From assembly GCA_015501055.1 (NCBI GenBank), contig JADNYV010000012.1, positions 1 to 64,000 of the forward strand: a stretch of DNA of 64,000 nt, read 5' to 3'. The position numbers and the translations under genes are program-made. The notes below the pieces were generated by a model. It was not told where the DNA came from. It searched no databases and saw nothing but the letters and a program-made list of their open reading frames with translations. The DNA comes from Mucidula mucida. Its lineage: Eukaryota; Basidiomycota; Agaricomycetes; Agaricales; Physalacriaceae. Positions 1-10,782 of this stretch are shown here, piece after piece (positions within the stretch are counted from its first letter, which is position 1; the number at the start of each line of letters is the position of its first letter).

Positions 1-167
1 AGGGCGTGCATCTTCTTGTCGGGCAGCTGCAGCGGCGGCCGAGTCGTTGCCGCCGACGATGCACGCCGACATGCGATTCTGAACGGAGTTTGCAACATGA
101 GAGCCTGAACGTGGGAATTGTCTGGCTCTCCTTAACCACAATTGTTCCAAATGGATATTGTGGTACT

Positions 168-175
168 TATAAAAG
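168..175 (+). promoter_or_regulatory. TATA box of the MYND gene
   Basis: A TATAAAAG element lies about 100 bp upstream of the ATG at 274. A start site about 30 bp downstream of it would give a 5' UTR of roughly 70 nt. The same octamer recurs at 2847. Confidence 0.55.
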
Positions 176-273
176 GTCGATCAACTCTGGCGTATTCTCT
201 GCTTGTCACCGCACAGATCTCCCAGGTACGTTTCGTGTCTCTTCTGGTCTTCGCGTCTTGACTGCCTTGCAGT

Positions 274-1788
274 ATGCCGCCTCGCCTTCCAAAGAATTAC
301 AAGGCGGATCCCGCGCTCTCCGACCGTTTTGATTTCCCCGTCTTCACCAAAACCACCTCCAAAGGGACTGCTCGTCATTACGCACTTGTGCGCTCACCAT
401 CCAAACTCGCCATTTCCACCTTTGTTGACAGTCTCTCCCATCCTGATGGACCTCAGCATTGTGTGCGATTCTATCTTGGATGCCTTTCCATGTTCACGGA
501 CACAAATCCTGTTTTCCAGGAGCTGCGTCTCGCCAGCCCCGAGATCTTCACCGCCATCATGCGCTTCCTCACATACAAGCGTAGCTCTCAAGTAATGTCA
601 GCTCTGGAGACTAAACTTGCTCGATGCAGCTGTCCAAAGGACGACGGTACCTGGGATCACAGTCTAAGCCACTCAGATGCTTCTTTACGCCGCCTCATCA
701 GTCGCATGTCTTCCCTTCTGATCAAAGCCCTCCTGCCCTTTGCAATTGAAGGGGTCACTTGGCCATCCCTAGAGCGTATCCTGAAGGATGCAAAGAAAGC
801 AGCGAAACGCGGGGAGCGCGCGCCATGGCCACTCAAGTCCGACGACCTTCTTCCGAATCCTCCGCAGGACATGCTTGATATGTTATGGCAACACTACAAT
901 ACGTACAAGGACGGCCAGCTGTTACTCGTCATCCAACTCCTCCTCGGTGCCACCGGAACAACTCTCACTTCTCTCCTCCACGCCGTGCCCTGTTGGCCAG
1001 AACAACTTGTGTCACATATCGACCGACTACTCAAGGACGCCTATTCAGATGCCCGTGTTCATATGGACTTTCATACTCTCACGAGCATCTTATTCTATGC
1101 GGTAGAGCGCTACTATCAGAACGATTCCTTGCTGGGGTTTGCCTGGGCGCCGTATGCGCCCGAAACGGTACGGCTTATGACCAAGGCATTGCAGCATGAA
1201 CGCGATCCCATGATAATACGCACTCTCGTCAGAGTTGGCACGGTGGTCATCAAGTTCTGTTCCCGAATCAATCCTCGCCTCATCTCTGATATACCCTCAT
1301 ATTCACCGTTGATCGTTAAAGAGTACTTCGACGTCGTAGGCCCAGACCTTCATGTTGTCGCTTACGACAAGACTCGACGGCTTGCCCAGTCCGATGTCTG
1401 TCAGGCTCCTGACTGTATGGAGACCTTCTCCACACAGAATCGCAAACTCAAGACGTGTTCTGGGTGCAAGACAGTTTCCTACTGCTCTCGAGAATGCCAA
1501 GTCGCAGCGTGGAAGCACGCACACGTGCCCCACAAACCGTTCTGTCCTGTCCTTGCAGCGTACAACGTCAAAATTGGCATAGATTGGCGCAAGCTCTCGA
1601 CGATCCTTGGGGATTGGCAGGTAATCAGGAAGCAGTCTTTAGATGCAGGAATAACACTTTCGGAGGCCAAGAAACTTCTCCGCTTCGATTACGAACTTAT
1701 CAATTGGAAGAATTTTCGAAAGTTGGGAGAGGTGGATGCTGTGGAATTCCGGACAACGATGAGCAAGGAGCGTGTGTACTTGGATTGA
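274..1788 (+). CDS. MYND zinc-finger protein
   Basis: Uninterrupted 504-residue frame starting at an ATG behind a TATA box. Residues of about 1-370 are mostly helical and resemble the ARM/HEAT-like N-terminal part of basidiomycete MYND proteins, without a domain I can name. A MYND finger follows at about residues 375-425: CQAPDC, then a KTCSGCK pair, YCSRECQ, and a closing H/C pair in HKPFCP. MYND fingers bind two zinc ions and usually mediate protein-protein contacts; no SET domain is visible, so methyltransferase activity is not suggested. The gene is intronless, which is unusual here. A second, intron-containing ARM/MYND gene lies at 43676-45170. The family is certain from the finger; the cellular role is unknown. 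Confidence 0.88.
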   Translation: MPPRLPKNYKADPALSDRFDFPVFTKTTSKGTARHYALVRSPSKLAISTFVDSLSHPDGPQHCVRFYLGCLSMFTDTNPVFQELRLASPEIFTAIMRFLTYKRSSQVMSALETKLARCSCPKDDGTWDHSLSHSDASLRRLISRMSSLLIKALLPFAIEGVTWPSLERILKDAKKAAKRGERAPWPLKSDDLLPNPPQDMLDMLWQHYNTYKDGQLLLVIQLLLGATGTTLTSLLHAVPCWPEQLVSHIDRLLKDAYSDARVHMDFHTLTSILFYAVERYYQNDSLLGFAWAPYAPETVRLMTKALQHERDPMIIRTLVRVGTVVIKFCSRINPRLISDIPSYSPLIVKEYFDVVGPDLHVVAYDKTRRLAQSDVCQAPDCMETFSTQNRKLKTCSGCKTVSYCSRECQVAAWKHAHVPHKPFCPVLAAYNVKIGIDWRKLSTILGDWQVIRKQSLDAGITLSEAKKLLRFDYELINWKNFRKLGEVDAVEFRTTMSKERVYLD

Positions 1789-2846
1789 TGTGGGGACTCG
1801 CTATGTTGGCAGGCGACATTAAGCTAGAATATCCGAATGAACAGTCAGGCCTACGTGGTTCAATTTTCTCGAAATCCCTCAACCGAGTCCATCTAACCAA
1901 GTGTACGTCCGCCAGGCTATCGTTAGCGTCGTGGCACCTTTCCTGACCAAATAATTCGGACGTGACTTCATTTGTTGCTGCCTTGAATATCTTGGACGCG
2001 GGTACCTGCGAAGTATCAGGTTGGAAAGAAGTCAATCGCTCTCCTTTCGCCGTCGCACTACCTTCACTTGGAGGCATGTATACGAAGCGGGTTTACTGAG
2101 GGATTGAAATTCTAGTATGGCACTTTGTAAAAGTTTCTCAGTGTGGCGCAAGACACTGTCAGCCGCCTCAGGAGGAGATAAATATACATCGGCGGCCTGT
2201 TTCAGGTACGCAGCGAGTCTACTTGTATTCCATCGGGAGCGAGCAGGAGGGATGCCTTGGGCCATAAGGGTTGGCTACGTCCCCATTCGGGTCTTTCGAA
2301 TTGTGGCGATAGCGAAGGGTGCATTCCAGTCCAATAACCATGTGATTCAAGCTGACTGCAATGACAGGGCTACTACATCGTGATCTGGCAAAAAGAGTTG
2401 CAGTCAGAGTTGCTATCAGCATTACAGCGCCTATTCAACAAGATCTAGAAAGCTACTTGACAGGTGTGATTTCTCCAAATGGAACAACAAAAGAAGGTCA
2501 TTCTAAGAACAAGGCGCCCGCATGGGGCCTGAACAGCTGCTGATAAGCGCTAAGCGAAGCCACATATGGGAACGAGGACCCACAATCATGTAAATCGGGG
2601 AACGGTCATCTACGCGTCCAGCACGCATTTATTGGTCGATTTGGGGGCTTGAAGTGGCATTCTACAGCTATTGCGTACCCGAAGGCATTCTCAATAGAGG
2701 GACAGAACGCGTCGAATGCACATTCGCGAGACGAAAAGTACAAGGAAAAGGGACGATCCTGTTCTGATCTCCGCAAAACAATAGCGTTGAATCATGCGCT
2801 GATGGCTGCACCGCTAAGCTGTCTGCGCGGGCCGGGCCGTCTGGCC
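1789..2846. other. Intergenic stretch, possible decayed gene on minus strand
   Basis: No gene can be supported. On the minus strand between about 2265 and 1700 two overlapping frames give protein-like helical text (for example AAYLKQAADVYLSPPEAADS), but I find no start, no consistent splice chain and no known family. It may be a remnant or chance. Confidence 0.3.
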
Positions 2847-2854
2847 TATAAAAG
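2847..2854 (+). promoter_or_regulatory. TATA box without a downstream ORF
   Basis: TATAAAAG identical to the element at 168, followed by a pyrimidine-rich run with CT/CA steps that looks like a fungal transcription start. The first ATG (2913) opens only 33 codons of Arg-rich sequence. Confidence 0.45.
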
Positions 2855-4565
2855 AGGGAGCCTCAATTCCATTTCCTTCAATCTGGCTCTCTCTTCTACC
2901 ACCACCATCATCATGAGCCTTAGACGTCGAGCACCTTTGCCTCGTCGTCGTTGCGGTCGCTTTATCGTGCAATGGTACTGTCCTATGCTGCCTCATCGCA
3001 GGGCTCCTCATTGACATGGCGTTGTAGATCGCAACTCATCCACCCCCTGGTCATCAAGACCTGACATGTCACACAGACGTCGTCTTACCTGGCAAGACTA
3101 CCACGTCGCCACGGTCGCGATTCATTGCACGCACGATCGGCTGCACAACTGCGCCACATAACAGATCGTCGAAGCCTTGCTGGGGAGGGTCCCCACTCAA
3201 GTACGTTTATGTTCCAGATGCTGTCAGACGTCACTAATGGCGACGTAGAATTTTCTTTCTATGTTTCTTCTTTTTACTTCTTTCTTGTAAGTCTCCGCCC
3301 GACTTGTCTTTCTCATGGCTAACATAGCTCGTCCAGATTCCTCTCTCTCCTCTCTGAATACGACACCATACCCATTCAGCCTTCTCCTCAGCTAGAATGA
3401 CTCTCATCGCTCGATGTGCGCATGCGATGGCTGTCCGACAAGCACTCACAGCAAGAGGCCAACCCAAACGGGTCAGAAATGGCGCTGTGCAGTCGTCGGA
3501 TGGCTGGAGCGTCCTCGTCGGGTACGAAAGCTCGTCAACTCGCTGTTGTTGTTCGGTGGCGTAATCCGTGAGCACCCCAATGCGAGTGCTCCGTTGCCAT
3601 GGGTCCCTGGTTCTCCGAGACGTAAGCCGTGAGCGTCACCAAGTCTCCGCTGCCTCCAACCAACAACGACTGCTATGCACTCTTCGCAACGATTTCGACT
3701 ACTCTGCTACTACCAACACTCAAAAACCGAAACAATGATACGCTACTATGCTATGCCTACCTAAACAACAACTCCTGTTATGCACTCTGCCAACCTCTTT
3801 TGAGGATCTTCATCCCTCGAGTTCGACTCTTGGGGGCTCTGAAATGCTAGACGATGTGCACCTTCGCCTAATAGAAGTGCAGCGTCGTTGCCCGAACGAA
3901 AACGTTTACTGTGCGCCTCTTCTTCTCTATCTACCCGAACTCGACGCTTACTTCGTTCCCAGATCGACCAATTTGCTCCAATTGATTTTGTTGAGCGCTT
4001 CATCCCATTCGGCGGGCTCTGAAAAGTTGGACGATGCACATCTTTTACAAAGTGACTCGTCGTTGCCCGAACGAAGACTGGTCTTGTGAGTCGCGTCTTT
4101 TTTATTGCTCCGCCTTTGATTACTTCTCTCTAGGCGACCAGATATGCTCCGATAACATCGTTGAGTGCTTCATCCCCTCGAGTCCGATCCCCGGGGGGCT
4201 CTGAAAAGTTAGACGATGTGCATCTTCCAAAGAAGTGCTGCGTCGTTGCGGGGAAGGACGTGTGAAAGGTAATTGTTACTGTGTTCTGGTCTGAAAGTCC
4301 ATACTGACTCTTCCCCAGGTGGACCCAAGTTTCTTACTCTCAGTCCCTCTTCTTGGTCTGCTGATATTCTTACCGCGCCTTGACCGACCTCGGACTGTTG
4401 GTCGTGCCAAATGCTTGAACAATCTGGATGGCCACTAGGACTCTACATTCCCTCTCCACCTGGTGTCTCTGATTCTAGATGACTCTTGGCTTGACTAACG
4501 TTCTATTAACCTGACCCTGCGATTTCTCATCAACGTCTCAGGCTGAACTCTCACTTTTTTGTTCC
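2855..4565 (+). other. Intron-bearing, ORF-less region, candidate long non-coding transcript
   Basis: Downstream of the TATA box at 2847 the plus strand has several textbook intron signals but no reading frame over about 120 codons. At about 3289-3328 there is a GTAAGT donor, a GCTAACAT branch-like site and an ATAG acceptor. At about 4269-4319 there is a GTAATT donor, TACTGAC and CCCCAG. A degenerate tandem repeat occupies 3808-4255. This fits a spliced non-coding RNA, a small-RNA host gene or a badly decayed coding gene; the sequence alone does not decide. Confidence 0.3.
3808..4255 (+). repeat. Degenerate tandem repeat, about 180-bp period, three units
   Basis: Three copies of a core begin with CTTCATCCC (3808, 3998, 4168), then GGCTCTGAAA (about 3835, 4015, 4197), a TAGACGATGTGCA-like block, and end in CGTCGTTGC (about 3882, 4059, 4242). 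The GGCTCT anchors are spaced 180 and 182 bp. The spacers are also alike (a ...TGCTCC/CCAATTTGCTCC... to ...GTTGAG segment before each CTTCATCCC). A weaker echo of the core occurs at about 2918-2955. Identity is partial, so the array is old. Confidence 0.6.
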
Positions 4566-5431
4566 TCAAGGCAAATGCCTCTTGTCTGTAGCGTAGAACC
4601 AATATATCGTGTCTATTCTCTGTGAATGATGTGGTGCAATATGTCTCTCGAGTCTCCAGGGGCCTAACCTTCGTGACTTGCCAAATTTGTTGTGACTTTC
4701 TACTTCCGTGAGGAGTCTCTGAAGTACAGTAGGTGATGTATTCTGATTGGAGGTAGATTCAATAGCCTTGGCATAGCAAGAGTTTTCAACGACTGTGAGC
4801 TTGGTCCCAAAGTCTTCTATTTGGAGGCGGCCAAACATCCTCGTGGAATATGCTCCCCGAATCCGATGCACTGAAAACAGACGGCGCGGGACTGGAGTTT
4901 TCTCGGCCATGGACGTAGTGGTAGTGGTGCTGGTACGGGCCTGGAGCGGCAGCAGCAGTGATTGGGGGGACGGCGACGATGGATGCCTACTGTGGCTCCC
5001 ACCGCCATTAAATTGACATTGGACGTGGACGGGACCGAGCGCATCTGATCACGATATGGGGGACGGTCATCGTCGATTTCGCCATCGAGTAAATCTATGG
5101 CACCAGCACCCATGCCTTCTCTACGAGTACGCCGAATAGCTTCTAACCAACTGACACATTTTTTTCGGGCGCGTTTGATAACGAAGATGACAGACGAGGC
5201 CTTGGGTGACGATTTGGTTCTGGGGCGCTTGGCTGGACGTTCCTCTTCGGAATCGCTATCATAGTCGACCGTTTGGACGTTTCTGGCCTCAACTTTGCGT
5301 TTGGATCGTCGGAGGGTGACAGTCTCGGACATTTCTGGAGTGGATGGCGGGGAATTGGGCGGGATCACCTTATAAAGTAGGTCGTCGGGAACAGAGTCAC
5401 GGTGACTGATCGAGGCGCCATCAGGGCGCAC
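4566..5431 (-). CDS. Basic/acidic nuclear-type protein, unrecognised
   Basis: Not recognised. The minus-strand frame 5431-4817 reads as plausible protein with SPPSTPE, an RRSKRK basic cluster, an acidic DYDSDSEEER run and an AKRPRTK nuclear-localisation-like patch. It opens at GTG; the first in-frame ATG is at 5332 (MSETVTLRRSK). From about 5010 the better-looking text is in another frame (Ser/Pro- and Thr-rich, then MAEKTPVPRRL to the stop at 4566), so an intron or an indel near 5000-5030 is needed. Boundaries and the exon join are uncertain. A DNA- or chromatin-associated role is only a guess from composition. Confidence 0.4.
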
Positions 5432-5608
5432 TTCGGTACCGGTACCTGGACAGGTGACAGGCCTGATTCATGCACCACATCTAGTACTTAGAACAACACG
5501 GTTCGTTTGATTCGTGCTGCGACGGCTAGACAACTACAAGAAAGTCTAAGCTCCGAAATAAATATGGCATCGTACAACCAATTTAGTCCAAATAGTATCT
5601 CGACGTTA

Positions 5609-6612
5609 TTACACTCGGCGACCTGTCGCTACGTAGTCGGGTTCGAGGCGTAAAACTGGTTTCTGCGGGTTAGGGAGCAAGAAGGGGTCAGGCTCAATGA
5701 ACATATCTCTCTCTCCTTTACTGCCCCACCATCGACGTTGCTTGCCTTTAGTACAAGCCTCGGTCAACGGGAGCATTTCATGACCTCCTCGCCTGAGCTT
5801 CCTCCGCTGGATACGATTCACCACTTTGATGCGGAGCTTGACAATACCCCACATAATGCCGTACATGATCACCTCGCCACTAGCGATACCGAAAATGTAT
5901 GCTGCAGTCAAGTTGCCCTGGACACCCGGATCGAGGAATGAATAGACTACATCCGTAGACGATCAGCGAAGAATAGCCACAGTGAACAATCATACCATAA
6001 AAGCCAAGCAGCTCAGGCGTCGCAAAAATGTAGTTCATCCCACAGTAAAGGGCCAAGACGGCATCACACGGCACGGCGTACCACCAGATAGGCGCAGGCG
6101 TGTTTGTGCAGAACACTTCAAAGGTGCAGAAAACCGAGTTCAAAGCGTGCATGGATATGCTAACCAATGCAGCCGCGAAAGTCGGCAAGGGTGGGTTGAG
6201 AAGCCCCCAGTAGACGAGGGTGACAAGCGGGGAAAATGACATGACATTGCTCCAGAGGAACTCGTGCACTATCTGAAGAAATCGCGGCCAAGTGCGGAGG
6301 AGGTAGCGGTGGTTGTCGCCCCAGGCGTATACCGTAGTCTGCAGTCCAGATGCGAAGAAGTAGGCGCACAGACCAAGGTAGGTGAGGTGCGTAAAATAGG
6401 CAAACCACCTGTTGGCGAAGTGAGCTAGGAAGACGTGGCGGGAAGCATTCAATAATAACAAACCCATGACCATCAGTTGCAAGAGAGATTATCAACACCA
6501 ACAAGGCATAAGAGGCGAAGGACAGTCGTATGATGCCCAAGGCTTTCGCGGGTATGAATGGCGACGTGATGTAACGGCACTCTGAATCGAACACAAATTC
6601 AGGATATCGCAT
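5609..6612 (-). CDS. FAR-17a/AIG1-like multi-pass membrane protein
   Basis: Three exons: 6612-6464, 6408-5996 and 5946-5609, with introns of 55 and 49 nt that join in frame. The product of about 300 residues has six or so hydrophobic segments. It shows the pattern of the fungal FAR-17a/AIG1-like family: GWFAYFTHLTYLGL, then SFSPLVTLVYWGLL, a MHALNSVFCTFEVF segment carrying the conserved His and Asn, and YSFLDPGVQG near the last membrane spans. Animal members (AIG1, ADTRP) are threonine hydrolases of fatty-acid esters of hydroxy fatty acids; the fungal function is not established. The C-terminal tail is basic and probably cytosolic. Confidence 0.8.
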
Positions 6613-7274
6613 GTGTACTTCAAATTGAGAGGCGCGTTTTCGTGAGTAAACAGAATCGTAGAGGGAGTGAAGAGATGGAAAGATGATGGCTGGACAACGG
6701 GTTGGCTTAAGTCAGTCTATTGTTGTTCGAAAACCCCACGGTCGACAGATTGCGATACTGAGATGGCGGGAGCTTCGGCGAGGCAGTGATGAGATGATTG
6801 TGCCGGTTTATTTCTAGGAATAGGTAGTTTGCACAAAGAGAAGCACACAATATCGAACAGCCGCGTGTCGGCAATCGTGTAGGTTAGAGGCAAGCAAGGA
6901 CAGGCATGAAATGAGTAACCGACTTAGGCGCCGACCCTGCGCCAATCACATCACTCAAGCTTCAGCGGTGATGAAGAGCTCTTCAAGGTGCACTGCCTCG
7001 AGATCAATCAGTGCCAATTTACCATTTTCATGGATTAAGACCTTCACCAGACGGCGGCGATGATGGCAATATATGTCGAAATGTACATCAAGGGAATTGA
7101 GACTGAAAGCGGTTCCATGGAAAAAAATCAAAGTGTTGGCAGTGCGAGGAACGTTTGCCTGGTAAGGTCTTTGTGTCGAGGATAATGGTTGATCAAAATT
7201 CGGAAGGCTAATGCTTGCCTACAATGTCTCAGGCATGGTGGTGTTGAGACAGGATGTTCACTAAGGAGATGGGT
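6613..7274. other. Intergenic region
   Basis: No gene-like reading frame, splice chain or RNA gene seen. It includes the 5' flank of the minus-strand membrane-protein gene. Confidence 0.5.
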
Positions 7275-7658
7275 TCATGATGGATCCTTGAAATGACGTC
7301 CCAATGAGTTAGGAAGACGGAGGCTGACTGGAGGTTGCGATACGGGCGGCTGGCTCGAGCCCGAGCCCGGCGAAGAAGAAGGCTCGGAATTCGGTGGAGC
7401 AGAGCTAAAGAGAGTCGTTCATGATTGGCATTGAGAAGCGCAGTAATGAAATGACATACCTTGCTTGTTGGTCTGTTCCTCCAGTTTGCGAACCGCCACC
7501 ATCTGTTCCTCCACTGGTCCCTGTTCCGCCACCACCACCTCCACCGCCTGTACCAGTGCCAGTGCCAGTGCCAGTACCAGTTCCTGTTCCGGTTTCCTTC
7601 TCACTCAATCAGTTTTGCCATTTTCACAACAGTAAGGCAATTTTTACCGCTTGCTCAT
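7275..7658 (-). CDS. Thr-Gly repeat microprotein (94 aa)
   Basis: Not a known family. I assemble three exons: 7658-7648 (ATGAGCAAGCG), 7603-7460 and 7404-7275, separated by introns of 44 and 55 nt with GTAAAA/GAG and GTATGT/TAG borders. The joined frame is exactly 95 codons. The product begins MSKREKE, continues with about eight TG dipeptides and a poly-Gly run, then Ser/Pro/Gln-rich sequence (PVSQPPVS) and ends GRHFKDPS. It is predicted to be disordered, with no signal peptide. The repeat DNA is a CCAGTG hexamer run. The small first exon and low complexity make the model moderately uncertain. Confidence 0.45.
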
Positions 7659-7744
7659 CACAGTACGGCTAGGTTACATGGCTAGGAATTTGCAACTTGA
7701 GAGCTCGCGACACGTCCAGGTCGGGGAATGCCGGATTTACCTTC

Positions 7745-8335
7745 ATGTCAGCCACCGTGGTCAAACTGCAACCCAGCTCACTGTATATCGCCACCCAGAT
7801 CATCACCAACGACGATGATACAGTAGAAACCACCGCATGGCACTGGTCCTTCTTCGTGACCGATCCTTCCTGCCGCACTTCGCAGCACCACTGGAATATA
7901 ATTCCCGGAATTGGCGAAGAGTCCTACCAGCATCGTCCCGTCTCCAGAGTCCTCGCAAAAATCGATGCTGAGCGCAGCGCCTATGTCGTATTTTGCAGGC
8001 TTCCCGGATGGAACGCTCCAGACATGCATACCTTCCAGTCGACTCTTGATGGCCTGTATAAACAGTACCAAGGCATCCATTACAGTCGTCTGCGTCTCTT
8101 GGATCCTATGCGTAGCTGCCGCACCTGGATTATAGACGCACTCAGGTCTTTCGTCGCAGACGGATGGCTGGTCCTTGATCATGAGCTCACCAGTTCGGTA
8201 GAAGATGGGACATGGTTCTTTGCCGCCGAACAAAAGATCAAGGACTTGAGCGCGCCAGCAACGCAGAGATATCTCAAGATGGAGGATGACTGGATGGACA
8301 CTGCCACATTTAAACCCACCATTGACACTTTTTAA
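7745..8335 (+). CDS. Conserved-looking unknown protein (196 aa)
   Basis: Single-exon frame; the ATG at 7745 is the first in-frame ATG (the frame itself opens at a TTG at 7697). No domain recognised. The N-terminal half has a beta-rich text with a WHWSFFVTD segment and HHWNIIPG; the C-terminal half has a CRTWIIDALRSFVADGW segment. Paired WHW and CR-W-I-ALR motifs look like a small secreted-protein-free fungal family, but I cannot name it. No signal peptide or membrane segment. A 207-codon minus-strand frame over the same interval is read as its shadow. Confidence 0.6.
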   Translation: MSATVVKLQPSSLYIATQIITNDDDTVETTAWHWSFFVTDPSCRTSQHHWNIIPGIGEESYQHRPVSRVLAKIDAERSAYVVFCRLPGWNAPDMHTFQSTLDGLYKQYQGIHYSRLRLLDPMRSCRTWIIDALRSFVADGWLVLDHELTSSVEDGTWFFAAEQKIKDLSAPATQRYLKMEDDWMDTATFKPTIDTF

Positions 8336-8397
8336 CATCGTGAAGAAACTCGTAATAGTACAAACAAATTTTACAATACAACAGCATAGTTTGTTGA

Positions 8398-10332
8398 TCA
8401 CAAGTGTGCCTTCTCCAAAATCGCAATCTCCTTCTTTTTCATCTCAGCTGTCTTTTTTGCCAATGCCGGTGCTCGCTTAAGTTCCCGTTGACCAACCTGT
8501 TGAATGTGAACAGCGTCCGGGCCCTATCATTATCATCAGAGAGGTGCCAAACTCAGGAGAGAGTGAGCCATACATCAGCAATACGAAGTGTCCGGATGCC
8601 AGCCCACGTCTCGGCAAGATTCTGGTCTTGGGAGACACCTTCAGCACCAAAGGATTGCATAGCACGGTCAATGACACCGAGCGCCATTGATGGCACCACG
8701 AACTGAGATTGGTGAGTATCGGCTATCAAATAGAGCGACCAAAAGACTCACTTTGGCAATCCCAATCTCCTTCAATGCACCCTTGGCTTTGTACTTGTCA
8801 ATCTTCAAGCAGCTGTCAGCAAGAGAGCGTGAGGATCACACTCAGACCAACCATTAATGCGGCGCTCAAGACCAGGAGTCGTCCTGACTCGATTTCAGCG
8901 CGCGACTTTGCTATATCCGCAACCACGGTTCCTAAAACCTGAACTCAGCTTCCACTGCAAGGCTGACGGGTTCAAACTTACCATGCTCGTAAAGATATTT
9001 GCCAAAGGTCTTACGTGACGGGTCCGTTACTCGTTGGAGCATCGTGTCCAGAGCCGCTTGCGCTGACCGATTGTTCTCATGCAATGGTGAATACGACCCG
9101 GTCTATAAAGAATATAAGCACCCACCATACAACACAATCACTTACCCAAGACGTCCTTGGATGATCTTACACAAGAGGTCAACTGGGAACATCGACATAC
9201 AACGAGAAACTGACCTCGAAGCCTTTACCCCATCCTAGCACCAAGTTCGACAGCGGCACCTCACATTTTCATAGATAATTCGCAATGGCCCTCAGGCGCG
9301 TCATCGTAGCCCAACACCTTCATCGGCCTGAAACTTTAACACCAGGTGCGTCTGCGGGCACGAGCACAACGCTCTGCTGATTATAAGCGCTCTTGTTCCC
9401 AGGATCACTCTTCCCCATCACAATGTGCACTTTCGTGCGCGGGTCTCCTGCGCCGCTGATCCACCTAACACTCAAGTTAGACTACCATAAGGAACATGCA
9501 GGCGCGTTGACCGACCACTTGTGTCCGTTAATCACGATCTCGTCACCTTCCCGGCGAATGGACGTCCGGATGTTGGTCGCATCAGATGAAGAGACTGGAG
9601 GGGACACGTGAATGGAAACCAGTACCCCCGCAGAGCCTACTTACCGAAGCGCTCAGTCATGGCGAACGCCGAGCGTATCTCGCCGTTCAACAGCGGCACC
9701 AGCCACTTTTGTTGTTGTTCGCGCGATCCATAACGCGCCAGGACCTCTGAAGAGCTGTCAACACATGGATGGACATGCCCCGAGACATCATACCCATATT
9801 GCCTGTATCGGGAGCAGAACAATTGACTGCTTGGGAAGCTATGGGACCACCCCGCCCTAGCAGTTCGGCCATGACCGCATACTATTACGAACATGGTCAA
9901 ATTTTGATTTAAATACAGATTAACACAGACCTCAATGTTGGACAGCGGCACACCAAACTCTGGGTAGTGCGCCTTGCTCAGGAAGAGATTCCACAGTCCG
10001 AGTTTCTTAGCCTTGACCTTGAGTTCCTCAATGACCGGAATGACGGTCTTCCAGCGGCGTTCTGGGTCATCTGGGAGCTGAGCATGAGCTAATTTTGTAG
10101 CGGGAATTATATCGTCCTGCGTGATCCACTTTACAGTCAGTAAGCGACACGAACAGCGCAACGACTGACCTCAAGGAAAGTGATGAGCTTGGCCAAGATT
10201 TCCTTCCCATACGGGGTGAACTTGTCTTCCACCTAGAGCGCGCCATTAGGGCAGCGTGGAAGACTCAGGATACAAGCATACCATAGCCCATGAGGCCTCA
10301 GAGGTAAGTTCGACGATAGGATGGGATGGCAT
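8398..10332 (-). CDS. Acyl-CoA dehydrogenase, ACAD10/11-like, peroxisomal-type
   Basis: FAD-dependent alpha,beta-dehydrogenation of acyl-CoA in beta-oxidation. Well-supported 5' exons: 10332-10282, 10232-10170, 10116-9931, 9881-9794, 9746-9645, 9594-9516, then from 9464. Family motifs in order: [94 protein letters not shown] and [17 protein letters not shown]. The C-terminus is KAHL, a [SAC][KRH]L-type PTS1, so peroxisomal import is likely. Four apparent 1-nt losses (about 9331, 9270, 9259, 9062) break the frame, though protein identity continues on both sides; sequence error is likelier than a pseudogene given similar lesions in essential neighbours. Confidence 0.85.
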
Positions 10333-10782
10333 TGTGGGGGAGTGGGGAGGGCTGATCGGGGCGCGGTAGTAATTATACTCCCGGCAGTAACAAAACCCGG
10401 AGCCGGAGACTTTAATACCTCCCACTACACGCGTTTGAAGGGCAGAAATAAACGAAAACAGATCCGTCAACGGACAAATCTAGGAAAAGGCAGGTGAGGT
10501 TCTACGGCTGATCTGTCACGCAGTTAGAGTGCAAGAGCACGAGCCAACTAAGTCATTAAACTGCGATATACACTGATATACATGAACCACTACACGATTG
10601 ATATATTGTCGAAGGGTATGGTAGTCAGACTTAGTCACAGGAAGCATACGATATGGATACAAAGGAGGAGTACATACAGTATTATACACAGCTGGATATA
10701 TCACTGTTCGTAGGACGTCGTAATCGTAAAGGGAGGAAAAGTTGGAATAAACAAGCAGTAGCATCAAGTGAGAAAACGTATA
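10333..10782. other. Intergenic region between two minus-strand genes
   Basis: AT-rich in its right half, consistent with the 3' UTR of the Zn2Cys6 gene and the promoter of the dehydrogenase. No gene seen. Confidence 0.5.

Noticed and set aside
3815..3835. tRNA T-arm-like sequence (GAGTTCGACTC) in the repeat unit
   Set aside because: No matching anticodon, D arm or acceptor stem at the right distance, and the other repeat units do not keep it.
3730..4260. Possible tandem C/D snoRNAs in the ~180-bp units
   Set aside because: CTGA occurs in each core, but I could not find a good RTGATGA box at a consistent distance, so it stays a hypothesis only.
7421..7672. Plus-strand Pro-Val repeat protein
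   Set aside because: It is the reverse reading of the CCAGTG repeat; the minus strand has matching start, splice sites and stop.
7778..8401. 207-codon minus-strand frame
   Set aside because: Opposite-frame shadow of the plus-strand unknown protein, starts with poor codons and ends inside the dehydrogenase terminator region.
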